Part shown: piece after piece, positions 22,294 through 28,995 of the stretch
How the letters are laid out: the number at the start of each line of letters is the position of its first letter
Position numbering within the stretch: position 1 is the stretch's first letter
From: SIG565 sp045650565
Lineage (GTDB): Bacteria > Bacillota > Clostridia > Oscillospirales > Acutalibacteraceae
Assembly (NCBI GenBank): GCA_045650565.1
Contig: JAZRRG010000070.1
Location: 1 to 28,995, forward strand
Direction of reading: 5' to 3'
DNA length: 28,995 nucleotides
Notes under the pieces: model-generated
Database searches by the model: none
Told to the model about the DNA's origin: nothing
The model's input: only the letters and a program-made list of their open reading frames with translations
Made by a program: the position numbers and the translations under genes

Positions 22294-23655
22294 TTACTCC
22301 TCAACAACATCCTCAAGGTCGGAGAGTAGGTGTCCTGCCGAAATAACAACAACCCTGTCCCCCGCCATAATGCAGTCATCCCCTGTTGGAATAATAGCAC
22401 GTCTGCCTCTAATAATACCGCCTATAAGGACGTTGGACCTTGTGTGCAGCTCTTTGAGCGGTATCCCTAAAATCTCACAATCAGCCGCTGCAATAAACTC
22501 AAGTGCCTCGGCCTGCTCATCCATAAGCTTATAAAGTGTCTCCACCTTACTTCCCATAGAGTTTTGCAAAGCACGGGCATACCGCATAACTTTGTTGGTT
22601 ATAGAATTTCTCGGAGTTATTATAGTATCTATTCCCAATTTTTCGGCAGTTGCAAAATATTCAGAACGGTTAACCTTGGTTATCACCTTGGGAACATTTT
22701 GTTCGAGGGCAAAGTAGGAGATAAGTATGTTCTTTTCATCATCACCCGTAAGAGAAACGAAGGCATCAACATTGGCTATACCCTCTTCGAGCAAAAGTTC
22801 TCTGCTTGCTCCGTCCCCGTTTATAATAACGGCTTCGGGCAAGCTCTCGCTCATTTGAACACATTTAGCGTGGTCAATTTCAACAAGCTTTACCGAGTTG
22901 CCGCTATCTGTGAGCATTTTTGAAAGGTAATATGCAGTACGGCTGGCGCCTAAAATCATAACATTCCTTGCCTGCTTTTGCAAAATTCCTAACTGCTTTA
23001 ATAATCGCTGAACCTCGGTGGGAGATGCCAAAAGTCCGATTTTATCCCCTGCTTTAAGCACAAAATTACCGTCAGGAATATAAACCTTGTCCTCCCTTGC
23101 TACAGCACACACCAAAAATTTTTCAGTGTATTTTTTTCTTAAATCTATAAGCTTTATGTTATCGAGTAAACCGCCCCCCTTTACTGCAATTTCAACCATT
23201 TCGAAATTGCCTCTCGAGAAGGTCTCAACCTTTACTGCCGATGGAAGCTTTAAAACATTAAGCATTTCCCTTGCCGCCGAAAGCTCGGGGTTAATGGAAA
23301 GTGAAATTGAAAGCTCTTTTCTTAAAAGGTCTGACTTCTTGGCATTGTGTTCGGGATTTCTGATACGGGCTACCGTATTCGTAGCGCCCATCTTTTTAGC
23401 CAAGAAACAGCTTAGCATATTAAACTCATCCGAGCCGGTAACAGCAATAAACAGCTCTGCAGCTTGAACCTCGGCCTCGGCGAGTGCATCGCAATCGGTA
23501 CCGCTGCCGCAAAGCGCCATTACATCATAAATGTTGGCTATCTCTGAAATCACCGCAGGGTCATTGTCTATAACAGTAATATCATGCCCCTCGTTTATAA
23601 GATTTTTTGTGATAGTTTGTCCTATTTTTCCGCATCCCACAACAATAATCTTCAT
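22294..23655 (-). CDS. trkA: TrkA, nucleotide-binding regulatory subunit of K+ uptake
   Basis: This 453-residue cytosolic protein has two tandem RCK units: Rossmann motif GCGKIGQTITKNL near the N-terminus and ILGASRTAYYLSKML near residue 230, each followed by a TrkA-C segment (PDGNFVLKAGDKIGLLA and IPTGDDCIMAGDRVVVISA). It binds NAD(H) or ATP and gates TrkH. I start it at the second of two close ATGs (23653-23655), seven bases after AAGGA; the first is almost on top of that site. It heads the trkA-trkH operon. Confidence 0.95.
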   Translation of the reverse strand: MKIIVVGCGKIGQTITKNLINEGHDITVIDNDPAVISEIANIYDVMALCGSGTDCDALAEAEVQAAELFIAVTGSDEFNMLSCFLAKKMGATNTVARIRNPEHNAKKSDLLRKELSISLSINPELSAAREMLNVLKLPSAVKVETFSRGNFEMVEIAVKGGGLLDNIKLIDLRKKYTEKFLVCAVAREDKVYIPDGNFVLKAGDKIGLLASPTEVQRLLKQLGILQKQARNVMILGASRTAYYLSKMLTDSGNSVKLVEIDHAKCVQMSESLPEAVIINGDGASRELLLEEGIANVDAFVSLTGDDEKNILISYFALEQNVPKVITKVNRSEYFATAEKLGIDTIITPRNSITNKVMRYARALQNSMGSKVETLYKLMDEQAEALEFIAAADCEILGIPLKELHTRSNVLIGGIIRGRRAIIPTGDDCIMAGDRVVVISAGHLLSDLEDVVEE

Positions 23656-23688
23656 AATCATTTCCTTCTTAAAAATTAAGATACCTTT

Positions 23689-23717
23689 ATTATACTACAA
23701 TACTTTTAAAATTTCTA
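23689..23717 (-). promoter_or_regulatory. Promoter of trkAH
   Basis: On the minus strand, TAGAAA (23712-23717), a 17-base spacer and TATAAT (23689-23694) lie 33 bases before the trkA start. The -35 box is imperfect. Confidence 0.5.
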
Positions 23718-23751
23718 CCTTTTTGTTTCCACCCGATTTGTACCCCTTTGC

Positions 23752-23780
23752 CCGCCCATCGCATAAAATATATTGGGCGG
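23752..23780 (+). promoter_or_regulatory. Mother-cell sigma (sigma-E/sigma-K type) -10 element inside an inverted repeat
   Basis: CATAAAATA (23762-23770) fits the CATAnnnTA/CATACAAT class of mother-cell sporulation -10 boxes and lies 37 bases before cotJA. It sits in the 15-base loop between CCGCCCA (23752-23758) and TGGGCGG (23774-23780). I could not find a convincing -35 at the right distance for sigma-E; an AC for sigma-K is at the edge of the allowed spacing. Confidence 0.5.
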
Positions 23781-23798
23781 TAAGAAAGGTAATTTATA

Positions 23799-23993
23799 AT
23801 GGTTAATCCCTTACAAGAATTTATTGTTATAAATGGTGCCACGAGTGAACACACTCACGACAGTCTGCCACTTGCGATGGCTTACATTCGCAAACAAAAG
23901 GTGCTTGACACCTACCCCACTGCAGACGGCTATACCTTTGGCACCATATTCCGTGAGCTTAATAAACCATTTTTGGGAGAGATGCAAAAATGA
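23799..23993 (+). CDS. cotJA: Spore coat protein CotJA
   Basis: This 64-residue protein ends in the CotJA pattern LAMAYIRKQKVLDTYPTADG followed by FGTIFRELNKPFLG, close to the family motif GTIFPELDKPFLG. It is part of the inner spore coat or coat-associated layer made in the mother cell. AAAGG precedes the ATG. Its stop overlaps the cotJB start (ATGA), which marks a translationally coupled operon. The presence of the whole set argues that the organism forms endospores. Confidence 0.9.
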   Translation: MVNPLQEFIVINGATSEHTHDSLPLAMAYIRKQKVLDTYPTADGYTFGTIFRELNKPFLGEMQK

Positions 23994-24253
23994 GTGAACA
24001 GCAACGGCTTAAACGCACAATTCACGCTTATGATTTTGCCATTTACGAAATGGTGCTGTATCTTGATACACACCCAAACGATAGAATGGCTCTCGAAAAA
24101 TTTAAGCACTATAAACTCAAAAGAGCCGCAGCCGTAGAGCAGTATGAGTCCCGATTCGGTCCCTATACAGTAACGGCTAAGGACACAAAGAACGAACAAC
24201 ACTGGTCTTGGGTAGATAATCCTTGGCCGTGGGAAAACGAGGCGAACAGTTAA
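23990..24253 (+). CDS. cotJB: Spore coat protein CotJB
   Basis: This 87-residue protein has the CotJB features: helical N-terminus LKRTIHAYDFAIYEMVLYLD, then THPNDRMALEKFKHYKLKRA and the Trp-rich end HWSWVDNPWPWE. It interacts with CotJA and CotJC in Bacillus. It overlaps cotJA by four bases and is followed three bases later by cotJC. Confidence 0.93.
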   Translation: MSEQQRLKRTIHAYDFAIYEMVLYLDTHPNDRMALEKFKHYKLKRAAAVEQYESRFGPYTVTAKDTKNEQHWSWVDNPWPWENEANS

Positions 24254-24256
24254 GTT

Positions 24257-24835
24257 ATGTGGCAATATACCAAAAAACTTCAATACCCTGTAAACATTAA
24301 AAATCCCAACCCCAAATACGCACAAATCATTATTAGTCAATACGGTGGTCCCGACGGAGAGCTCGGAGCATCCATGCGATACCTGACACAGCGCTACTCA
24401 ATGCCCTATGCCGAGGTAAAGGGTTTGCTTACCGATATAGGTACCGAGGAGCTCGCGCACCTCGAAATGATATGCGCTATGGTTTATCAGCTGACCAAAA
24501 ACCTCACCGAAAAGCAGATTGAGGAATCGGGCTTCGATAAATACTTTGTAGACCATACCGCTGCCGTTTATCCGATAGCCGCTTCGGGTCTTCCCTGGCG
24601 TGCCGAGTATATTCAGGCAAAGGGCGATATCATAACCGACCTTCACGAAGATTTGGCAGCAGAGCAGAAGGCACGAACAACCTATGATAACCTGTTGCGC
24701 CTTATTGATGACCCCGATATTCGTGACCCGCTGAAGTTCTTGCGTCAGCGTGAAATAATCCACTATCAACGCTTCGGTGAAGCACAACAAACAAGGTGTA
24801 ATGATAACGGCGGAGCAGCTGACAAAACCGCTTGA
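24257..24835 (+). CDS. cotJC: Spore coat protein CotJC, manganese-catalase fold
   Basis: This 192-residue ferritin-like protein of the Mn-catalase family begins MWQYTKKLQYPVNIKNPNPK as CotJC proteins do. Metal-ligand blocks are GTEELAHLEMI in the first helix pair and HEDLAAEQKARTTYDNLLR and REIIHYQRFGEA in the second. It may remove peroxide at the spore surface. The C-terminal tail CNDNGGAADKTA is a short unordered extension. It is the third gene of the cotJ operon. Confidence 0.94.
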   Translation: MWQYTKKLQYPVNIKNPNPKYAQIIISQYGGPDGELGASMRYLTQRYSMPYAEVKGLLTDIGTEELAHLEMICAMVYQLTKNLTEKQIEESGFDKYFVDHTAAVYPIAASGLPWRAEYIQAKGDIITDLHEDLAAEQKARTTYDNLLRLIDDPDIRDPLKFLRQREIIHYQRFGEAQQTRCNDNGGAADKTA

Positions 24836-24872
24836 AATAAGGCTTTTTAAGTACATAAAAGGAGGATTTAAA

Positions 24873-25043
24873 ATGAAGCTGTTTAAGTGTATTGTCATGC
24901 TGATTTTAATATTAATTACTGTTCGGACAGGCTATCTTTCACTTTTATATAAGGTCTCAACATCAACAGGCGCTTTTCCAATATGTTTAGGTATCACCTT
25001 GTTTGTTGCAAGTGATGGCGGTCTTGAAAGAAAATCAAATTGA
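24873..25043 (+). CDS. Small hydrophobic membrane peptide (56 residues), unknown
   Basis: An excellent ribosome-binding site AAAGGAGG lies seven bases before the ATG at 24873, 37 bases after the cotJC stop. The product has a hydrophobic segment MKLFKCIVMLILILITV, a short polar turn and a second segment AFPICLGITLFVA, then a charged tail ending ERKSN. An in-frame start at 24777 would overlap cotJC and is less likely. It could be a sporulation membrane peptide carried on the cotJ transcript or a separately expressed small protein. I do not recognise a family. Confidence 0.65.
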   Translation: MKLFKCIVMLILILITVRTGYLSLLYKVSTSTGAFPICLGITLFVASDGGLERKSN

Positions 25044-25074
25044 ATAATTGCCATCTTGATTACGGCATAGTTAA

Positions 25075-25120
25075 AATTAACCTACAAATTTTCAAATTAT
25101 TGTTGCTTTGTAGGTTAATT
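25075..25120. promoter_or_regulatory. Long inverted repeat overlapping the Fic-operon promoter (possible operator)
   Basis: AATTAACCTACAAA (25075-25088) is repeated perfectly inverted as TTTGTAGGTTAATT (25107-25120), with an 18-base loop. The right arm lies inside the spacer of the promoter TTGCTT-N17-TATACT. Because no T-tract follows, an operator is more likely than a terminator, and autoregulation is common in toxin-antitoxin operons. Confidence 0.6.
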
Positions 25121-25131
25121 TGTGATATACT
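25103..25131 (+). promoter_or_regulatory. Promoter of the Fic operon
   Basis: TTGCTT (25103-25108), a 17-base spacer and TATACT (25126-25131) lie 24 bases before the first start codon, with AGGAGG in between (25142-25147). Confidence 0.55.
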
Positions 25132-25154
25132 ATTAGTAGTCAGGAGGTAGTATT

Positions 25155-25676
25155 ATGACTGATATTATTTTTGAATATAAAGAATTACTTGCAACAAAAC
25201 TTGAAATTGAGCAAAAACTTAGTGTTTTGCCCAAGGGATATATTTCTAAAAAGACGATTGGCGGTAAGCAGTATTTATATTTACAAACCCGTAATAGAGA
25301 TACCGTTGAGAGTAAATATATTAAGGCAGAAGAAGCAGAAGAAATAACGAGTCTGCTCTCGTTAAGAAAAGAATACGAGGCAGAATTGCCCGAGATTTTA
25401 ATCAGACTTGCGGATATTGAAACCGCCGCTGAGTTATTAGATAAAGCTTTACTTCGCAAACTTAAAATGTTAAAGCTCACAAGCGGTATGGATAGTATAT
25501 CTGCTGACGAAAAAGAGAAGCGAATTTCCTTTTCCGATGCTATGACCTCAATCGAGGGCGTTCCCGTAAGCGATAGAGTGAAAAACGACCTTGCCAATTG
25601 GAAAAAAGGCAATATAACATTCTTATCGGTGTTTGAGCAAACGCTAAGAAGATACGGTTTTGTAACGGAGGTATAA
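25155..25676 (+). CDS. Fic-partner protein: coiled-coil/YLYLQ N-terminus with antitoxin-like C-terminus
   Basis: This 173-residue protein has a helical start, then LPKGYISKKTIGGKQYLYLQ (25-44), a motif found in DUF6788-type proteins that handle or contact other macromolecules. A long charged helical region (57-105) follows. The C-terminal 45 residues, SDAMTSIEGVPVSD (127-140) then ANWKKGNITF and TLRRYG, resemble the inhibitory helix module of VbhA-like Fic antitoxins, whose [S/T]xxxE[G/N] glutamate blocks ATP in the Fic site. Here Glu134-Gly135 would be that pair, although the spacing from Thr or Ser is not canonical. AGGAGG precedes the ATG and the Fic gene follows after three bases. The antitoxin role is inferred. 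Confidence 0.72.
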   Translation: MTDIIFEYKELLATKLEIEQKLSVLPKGYISKKTIGGKQYLYLQTRNRDTVESKYIKAEEAEEITSLLSLRKEYEAELPEILIRLADIETAAELLDKALLRKLKMLKLTSGMDSISADEKEKRISFSDAMTSIEGVPVSDRVKNDLANWKKGNITFLSVFEQTLRRYGFVTEV

Positions 25677-25679
25677 CAA

Positions 25680-26393
25680 ATGCGTGACCCTTATTTATAT
25701 GATGATGTTGACATCCTTAAAAATTTAGCAGATATAAAAGATTCAGAATTGCTGCGCAAAGCAGAGGCTGACATTACCCGTCTTTCTATGGCTGCAATTT
25801 ATGATTATAAATATGATAAGTTTAATACCGAAACTTTGCAGGATATTCACCGCAATATATTCGGTCAAATATTTGATTGGGCGGGAGAATTTCGCACTAT
25901 TCAAATGGTAAAATACGAAGACGTTCTCGGCGGTGACACCGTTCGTTACGCTTATCCGAAAGAAATTAAAAAACAACTAAGCGAAACAATGAAAGAAATC
26001 GCCAAGCTCAAAAGAACCGGCGATAACGATAAGGATATAGTTTTTAAGCTTGTTCGCATAATCGCAAGCATTTGGCAAACACATCCCTTCCGTGAAGGTA
26101 ATACAAGAACAGTAATAGTGTTTGCTGTTCTGCTCGCAAAATCATTAGGTTTTGAGGTTGAACACGAACTCTTCAAAACTAACTCAGCATATGTTCGTAA
26201 CGCTCTCGTTTGGGCATCACAAGGTATTTATTCTAAACATGAATACCTTGAACGCATCTTCTTCGATGCAATCCTCGGTGAAGATAACGACACCAACACC
26301 CCAACCGAAACCAAGTCAAGCAAATACGACACCATCGGTGAATACAAAGTTAAAGACTACAAAGAACGCCCACACGAGTATAAAGAAGGGTAA
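25680..26393 (+). CDS. Fic-domain protein, probable AMP transferase toxin
   Basis: This 237-residue Fic/DOC-superfamily protein has the core motif HPFREGNTRT (135-144), giving catalytic His135, the anion-binding EGN loop and Arg143. The canonical motif HxFx[D/E]GNGRxxR has Gly at 142 and Arg at 146; here they are Thr142 and Ile146, a variant seen in a subfamily as far as I recall. The flap segment GGDTVRYAYP (84-93) lies before it and IFDWAGEFRT (64-73) is the usual Fic helix. Fic enzymes transfer AMP from ATP to target proteins such as gyrase. The last 40 residues are Thr/Lys-rich and probably disordered. It overlaps functionally with its upstream partner as a toxin-antitoxin pair. Confidence 0.9.
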   Translation: MRDPYLYDDVDILKNLADIKDSELLRKAEADITRLSMAAIYDYKYDKFNTETLQDIHRNIFGQIFDWAGEFRTIQMVKYEDVLGGDTVRYAYPKEIKKQLSETMKEIAKLKRTGDNDKDIVFKLVRIIASIWQTHPFREGNTRTVIVFAVLLAKSLGFEVEHELFKTNSAYVRNALVWASQGIYSKHEYLERIFFDAILGEDNDTNTPTETKSSKYDTIGEYKVKDYKERPHEYKEG

Positions 26394-26432
26394 AGATAAG
26401 TGCTAGAATGTGAATATTGGCTGATAACATTA

Positions 26433-26466
26433 ACCCCCGTCTATGCAAAATTGCTAAGGCGGGGGT
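26433..26466. terminator. GC-rich hairpin between convergent fic and ariB-like genes
   Basis: ACCCCCG (26433-26439) pairs with CGGGGGT (26460-26466). Its place between two convergent stop codons fits a shared terminator, but neither side has a real T-tract, so it may be weak. Confidence 0.55.
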
Positions 26467-26479
26467 ATCTGTTTAATTA

Positions 26480-27295
26480 CTATGAAACTAACTGTATGCT
26501 GTTGGTTTCAGCATAATCCTTTAAATAACGATAAAATTGCGTTGCTTTAAAATCTGTTTCACGAAAGGCACAGCACAAACCAGAGAATAACGAATCTTTT
26601 TTGACAGTTCTTCTTATAGGAGAAGATTCTTGTGCTATTTTGTGAAAATAATCAATAAAATCGTGTCCTTGAGTAATATTCAAATATGTATCTACACTAA
26701 GCTCTTTTCTGCAGGCATTGGAGACAGCCGTTAAATATTCCCTGTGGCTAGTAATTAAATCTTGATTGATTTGCATAAGTTTTTGAAGAAGAATTTCAAC
26801 TGATATAGTTGAGTCAGTTCCAACACATGCTGCTGCAATAGACACACCTTTAAATCTAATTCCCCAGGAATTTTCCGAATTTAGTTTTCTAAATATTGAA
26901 AGCCATTTTAAATTCGTGAGTATTTTCATCAAAATATTTTCGGCTGTTTCTCTTCCGTAATAGAAATTATCCACGAATGACTTAAAAACCTCGACATTAC
27001 TTACTAACATCATTTCCAAACATGAGTAATCATAGTAAACAATATTGACCGTAGGATCGGGAACCGAATAATCTTTATCACAGATGCCTAAAACTCTTTT
27101 TTCTGAAAATTTAGAAACAATTTCTTTAACTCCCTCGATTCCAGAAAAAGATTCATACATGTCGACATTATTAGATAACTTGCCGTTGAGAAATTCGATA
27201 TCATCTTGTCCTTCAACAACGACAATCACCTTTTGGCGATTAAAGTCGGCTCCCAATGTCATGCGTATATCTGCTGTTATGGCATCTTTATCCAT
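26480..27295 (-). CDS. DUF4435/Toprim nuclease, AriB-like effector of a PARIS-type defence system
   Basis: The 271-residue reading starts at the ATG of 27293-27295, two bases past the stop codon of the ATPase gene. KVIVVVEGQDDIEFL (Glu28) and VLGICDKDYS (Asp73, Asp75) form the Toprim-type acidic site of DUF4435, and YDYSCLEMMLVS follows as in the family. The position of Glu28 is close to the Glu26 that I recall as essential in E. coli AriB. In PARIS, AriB is held inactive by the AriA ATPase and released when a phage anti-restriction protein is sensed, then acts as a nuclease (reported tRNA cleavage). Another start at 27322, with AGGTG upstream, would add nine residues and overlap the ATPase gene. 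Confidence 0.8.
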   Translation of the reverse strand: MDKDAITADIRMTLGADFNRQKVIVVVEGQDDIEFLNGKLSNNVDMYESFSGIEGVKEIVSKFSEKRVLGICDKDYSVPDPTVNIVYYDYSCLEMMLVSNVEVFKSFVDNFYYGRETAENILMKILTNLKWLSIFRKLNSENSWGIRFKGVSIAAACVGTDSTISVEILLQKLMQINQDLITSHREYLTAVSNACRKELSVDTYLNITQGHDFIDYFHKIAQESSPIRRTVKKDSLFSGLCCAFRETDFKATQFYRYLKDYAETNSIQLVS

Positions 27296-27296
27296 A

Positions 27297-28595
27297 TTAC
27301 ATCGAATCGAGTTGCACGCCATACATTTCACCTAAATCAATTTGTATATCCCAGTGCTTACTAACAATTTGTGGCGAATGAGTTGCCACAACAGCACTTA
27401 TTTTTGTTTGTTTGGATACGGCTAATAAATCATCCATGAATTTTTTCTGCCACATAATGTGCAATGAAATTTCCGGTTCATCAATTAATAAAAGAAACTC
27501 GGATTTTGTATTAAATATTAATTCATAAAACAAAACAATTTCTTGCTTTTCACCTGAAGAAAGCTGGCTTAATTCAAGAGTTTTTTCTTCGTTTTCTTCA
27601 TCAACAATTTTAAAGCCATCCGTTCTAGTTATTAATATTTTTTTGAAGGTTAATCTTTCGTTAATTATACTAGTGAACAAATCAAGTTTTTGAATGAGTT
27701 CTTGAAAAACTTTGAACTTTTCAGCAAAATCATCAAAGTAAATCTTCAAAGCGGTTGAGTGTTTTGAATTGTAATTTTTTGAATCTATAATCGATATGTC
27801 TACCAAACCATATTGGTTTAGTTTTTTGAATTTCTCATTTGTAGCATTTAATCGTGCTGTAAACTCGTTTTTGTTCTCCAATCCATCTTTGGCAGAAAAC
27901 AATCTTTTTGGATAAGAACTATCCAATTTATTAGAGACGCTTGAATATTCATCATAAACCTTCTGAATTTCTTTTTTTAGTTGTTCGGGAAGGTCGCTAA
28001 TTACATCAATAGTACGGATTTCATCAGCTCTACGAGGTTGGGTTTCGCGCCGAATTAAACGTTGTTCCGAGATTAAACGAATACGACCGCAATTTTCGGA
28101 AATTTCTTTTAATTTTTGCTTTAACTGAATTAATTCTTTTGGATATCTTTCATCGTTTCCATAAGACATTATTTCTTCCCAAAAATCATCGTCTTGCAAA
28201 AAATCATAATCAAATTCATCATCCGTATAGCGTCTACCGGTACGCATATCAATATATCCATCGGGGGTCTTTCTGAAATACCCTCTCCTACGACTGTGTA
28301 TTATATAATCATCTTGCGTCTTTTTAAAAAAAGATAATGATATGCCATCAATAGAAATATCTGTATCATTTTTCTCGATAATGGTTTTAGTTGTATCAAA
28401 AGTAATTTCTATTTTTGAAAAGTCTAATCCAATCAGATATTGGGTTCTTTCTTTACTCAGAGCATTGATGATTTTTAATATTGTAGATTTACCAAATCCA
28501 TTTGGTCCAGTAATAATTGTAATACCATTTGTCTTTAACGCGATATTATAGTTAAATCTGCCAAATAAATTTTCAATATATAGATTTTTAATCAT
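27297..28595 (-). CDS. AAA/ABC-type ATPase, AriA-like sensor of a PARIS-type defence system
   Basis: This 432-residue ATPase of the AAA_15/OLD-like group has Walker A GPNGFGKST (30-38), an RLISEQRLI block (173-181), a coiled-coil-rich middle (about 205-320), ABC-type signature LSSGEKQE (345-352), Walker B FLLLIDEPE (367-375) and the H-loop ATHSPQ (His406). There is no Toprim domain in the chain itself; the Toprim protein is the next gene. That split AAA_15 plus DUF4435 arrangement is the definition of PARIS. GGGGGC precedes the ATG and a good promoter lies upstream. Its base composition is clearly richer in A and T than the housekeeping genes, which suggests acquisition by transfer. Confidence 0.88.
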   Translation of the reverse strand: MIKNLYIENLFGRFNYNIALKTNGITIITGPNGFGKSTILKIINALSKERTQYLIGLDFSKIEITFDTTKTIIEKNDTDISIDGISLSFFKKTQDDYIIHSRRRGYFRKTPDGYIDMRTGRRYTDDEFDYDFLQDDDFWEEIMSYGNDERYPKELIQLKQKLKEISENCGRIRLISEQRLIRRETQPRRADEIRTIDVISDLPEQLKKEIQKVYDEYSSVSNKLDSSYPKRLFSAKDGLENKNEFTARLNATNEKFKKLNQYGLVDISIIDSKNYNSKHSTALKIYFDDFAEKFKVFQELIQKLDLFTSIINERLTFKKILITRTDGFKIVDEENEEKTLELSQLSSGEKQEIVLFYELIFNTKSEFLLLIDEPEISLHIMWQKKFMDDLLAVSKQTKISAVVATHSPQIVSKHWDIQIDLGEMYGVQLDSM

Positions 28596-28651
28596 TGATT
28601 CATGCCCCCTATATTAGTTTTAAAACATAACATGAAATTCATAATATAATT

Positions 28652-28680
28652 ATTATAACACTATTCAGTTCGAATGTAAA
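28652..28680 (-). promoter_or_regulatory. Promoter of the PARIS-like operon
   Basis: On the minus strand, TTTACA (28675-28680), a 17-base spacer and TATAAT (28652-28657) lie 57 bases upstream of the ATPase start codon. Confidence 0.72.
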
Positions 28681-28767
28681 CATAAATAGATTAAACTAAT
28701 TGTTTTCTTGAAAGTCGATTTTTACGCCTCAATATTATATGGTTAGTAAAGAACGTTATTATTTAAT

Positions 28768-28797
28768 ATTAGATAAAAGAAATTATAAATTAGATAA
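28768..28797. repeat. Direct repeats ATTAGATAA, 21 bp apart
   Basis: ATTAGATAA occurs at 28768-28776 and again at 28789-28797, on the same DNA face two helical turns apart, ending 10 bp before the -35 box of the divergent partial gene. GAACGTT also occurs twice (28751-28757 and 28803-28809). Such spacing is typical of activator half-sites, but the region is AT-rich and chance is possible. Confidence 0.4.
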
Positions 28798-28807
28798 TAA
28801 CTGAACG

Positions 28808-28836
28808 TTGAAGGAAAAGTCGAAATATGGTAAAAT
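28808..28836 (+). promoter_or_regulatory. Promoter of the partial gene at the window end
   Basis: TTGAAG (28808-28813), a 17-base spacer and TAAAAT (28831-28836) lie 25 bases before the ATG at 28862, with AAAGGTGG (28847-28854) as ribosome-binding site. Confidence 0.65.
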
Positions 28837-28861
28837 ACAAATAGTTAAAGGTGGTGGATGT

Positions 28862-28995
28862 ATGGAACATATTACGGTTGGTAGGAAGTATAATGAGGGA
28901 AAAGTTGCTTTTGTTGAGTGTGTCAAGAGCGGTTCACTTGATAATATCAATATCAAGGACAAGTGTTTTTTGCTTATAATACTCACTAAAGGAAA
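28862..28995 (+). CDS. 5' end of a gene, possibly an AraC-type regulator (partial)
   Basis: Forty-four codons are open to the window edge after a strong AAAGGTGG site and a promoter. The peptide runs MEHITVGRKYNEGKVAFVEC, then VKSGSLDNINIKDKCFLLII and LTKG. The strand-rich pattern ending in FLLIILTKG is like the start of the cupin sensor domain of AraC-family regulators. With so little sequence the family call is a guess; that a real gene starts here is well supported. It is divergent from the PARIS-like operon. Confidence 0.6.
   Translation, partial: MEHITVGRKYNEGKVAFVECVKSGSLDNINIKDKCFLLIILTKG

Noticed and set aside
24777..24872. Longer start for the 56-residue membrane peptide
   Set aside because: It would overlap cotJC by 59 bases without a good ribosome-binding site, whereas the ATG at 24873 has AAAGGAGG at ideal spacing.
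27297..28595. Gabija (GajA) or OLD nuclease
   Set aside because: Those proteins carry the Toprim domain in the same chain as the ATPase. Here the chain ends shortly after the H-loop, the Toprim-like DUF4435 protein is a separate gene, and no UvrD-like helicase is adjacent.

Overview
The window looks like a chromosomal segment of an anaerobic, endospore-forming member of the Clostridia. An Oscillospiraceae/Ruminococcaceae-like gut lineage is my best guess from gene content and style. The support is a cotJABC spore-coat operon, an NADH-dependent [FeFe]-hydrogenase operon, strong AGGAGG ribosome-binding sites, canonical TTGACA-N17-TATAAT promoters and moderate-to-low G+C. No rRNA, CRISPR array or complete IS element was seen.

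Layout. Bases 1-1270: a tRNA-Leu(UAA) with its terminator, a 173-bp array of small hairpins, and a small XRE repressor divergent from a lipoprotein with paired operator-like sites between them. Bases 1270-5840: a TtcA-like tRNA thiolase, an NhaC-type antiporter, a YitT-family membrane protein and a free-standing acyltransferase-fold protein with altered catalytic residues. Bases 5840-6260: a second hairpin array of the same architecture, a small repeat remnant and the alaS promoter. Bases 6260-11200: alaS, a HIT protein and a phosphoribosyltransferase in one operon, then a ComEC-like channel protein lacking the nuclease domain.

Bases 11200-19500 hold a ten-gene minus-strand operon. In transcription order it encodes a NuoE/HydC-like subunit, a DRTGG protein, an RsbT/RsbW-like ATPase, a HydS-like putative sensory [FeFe]-hydrogenase, a second DRTGG protein, a PHP phosphoesterase, a second GHKL ATPase, an HndB-like thioredoxin-fold protein, the NuoF-like HydB and the catalytic HydA. 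The ends of the operon would form an electron-bifurcating (NADH plus reduced ferredoxin to H2) complex. The middle looks like a redox or H2-sensing signalling module.

Bases 19500-23800: a membrane-anchored NlpC/P60-like hydrolase, a hairpin cluster, and trkA-trkH potassium uptake genes. Bases 23800-25050: cotJA-cotJB-cotJC and a 56-residue membrane peptide. Bases 25050-28995 form an accessory, visibly AT-richer region: a Fic protein with an upstream antitoxin-like partner, a convergent two-gene AAA-ATPase plus DUF4435/Toprim module that I read as a PARIS-like (AriA/AriB) anti-phage system, and the 5' end of a divergent gene that may be an AraC-type regulator.

The three most interesting items are the two ladder-like hairpin arrays (same nine-base boxes, different covarying hairpins, both directly behind terminator hairpins), the sensory module inside the hydrogenase operon, and the PARIS-like/Fic defence patch. 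All calls come from reading the sequence; no database search was possible.
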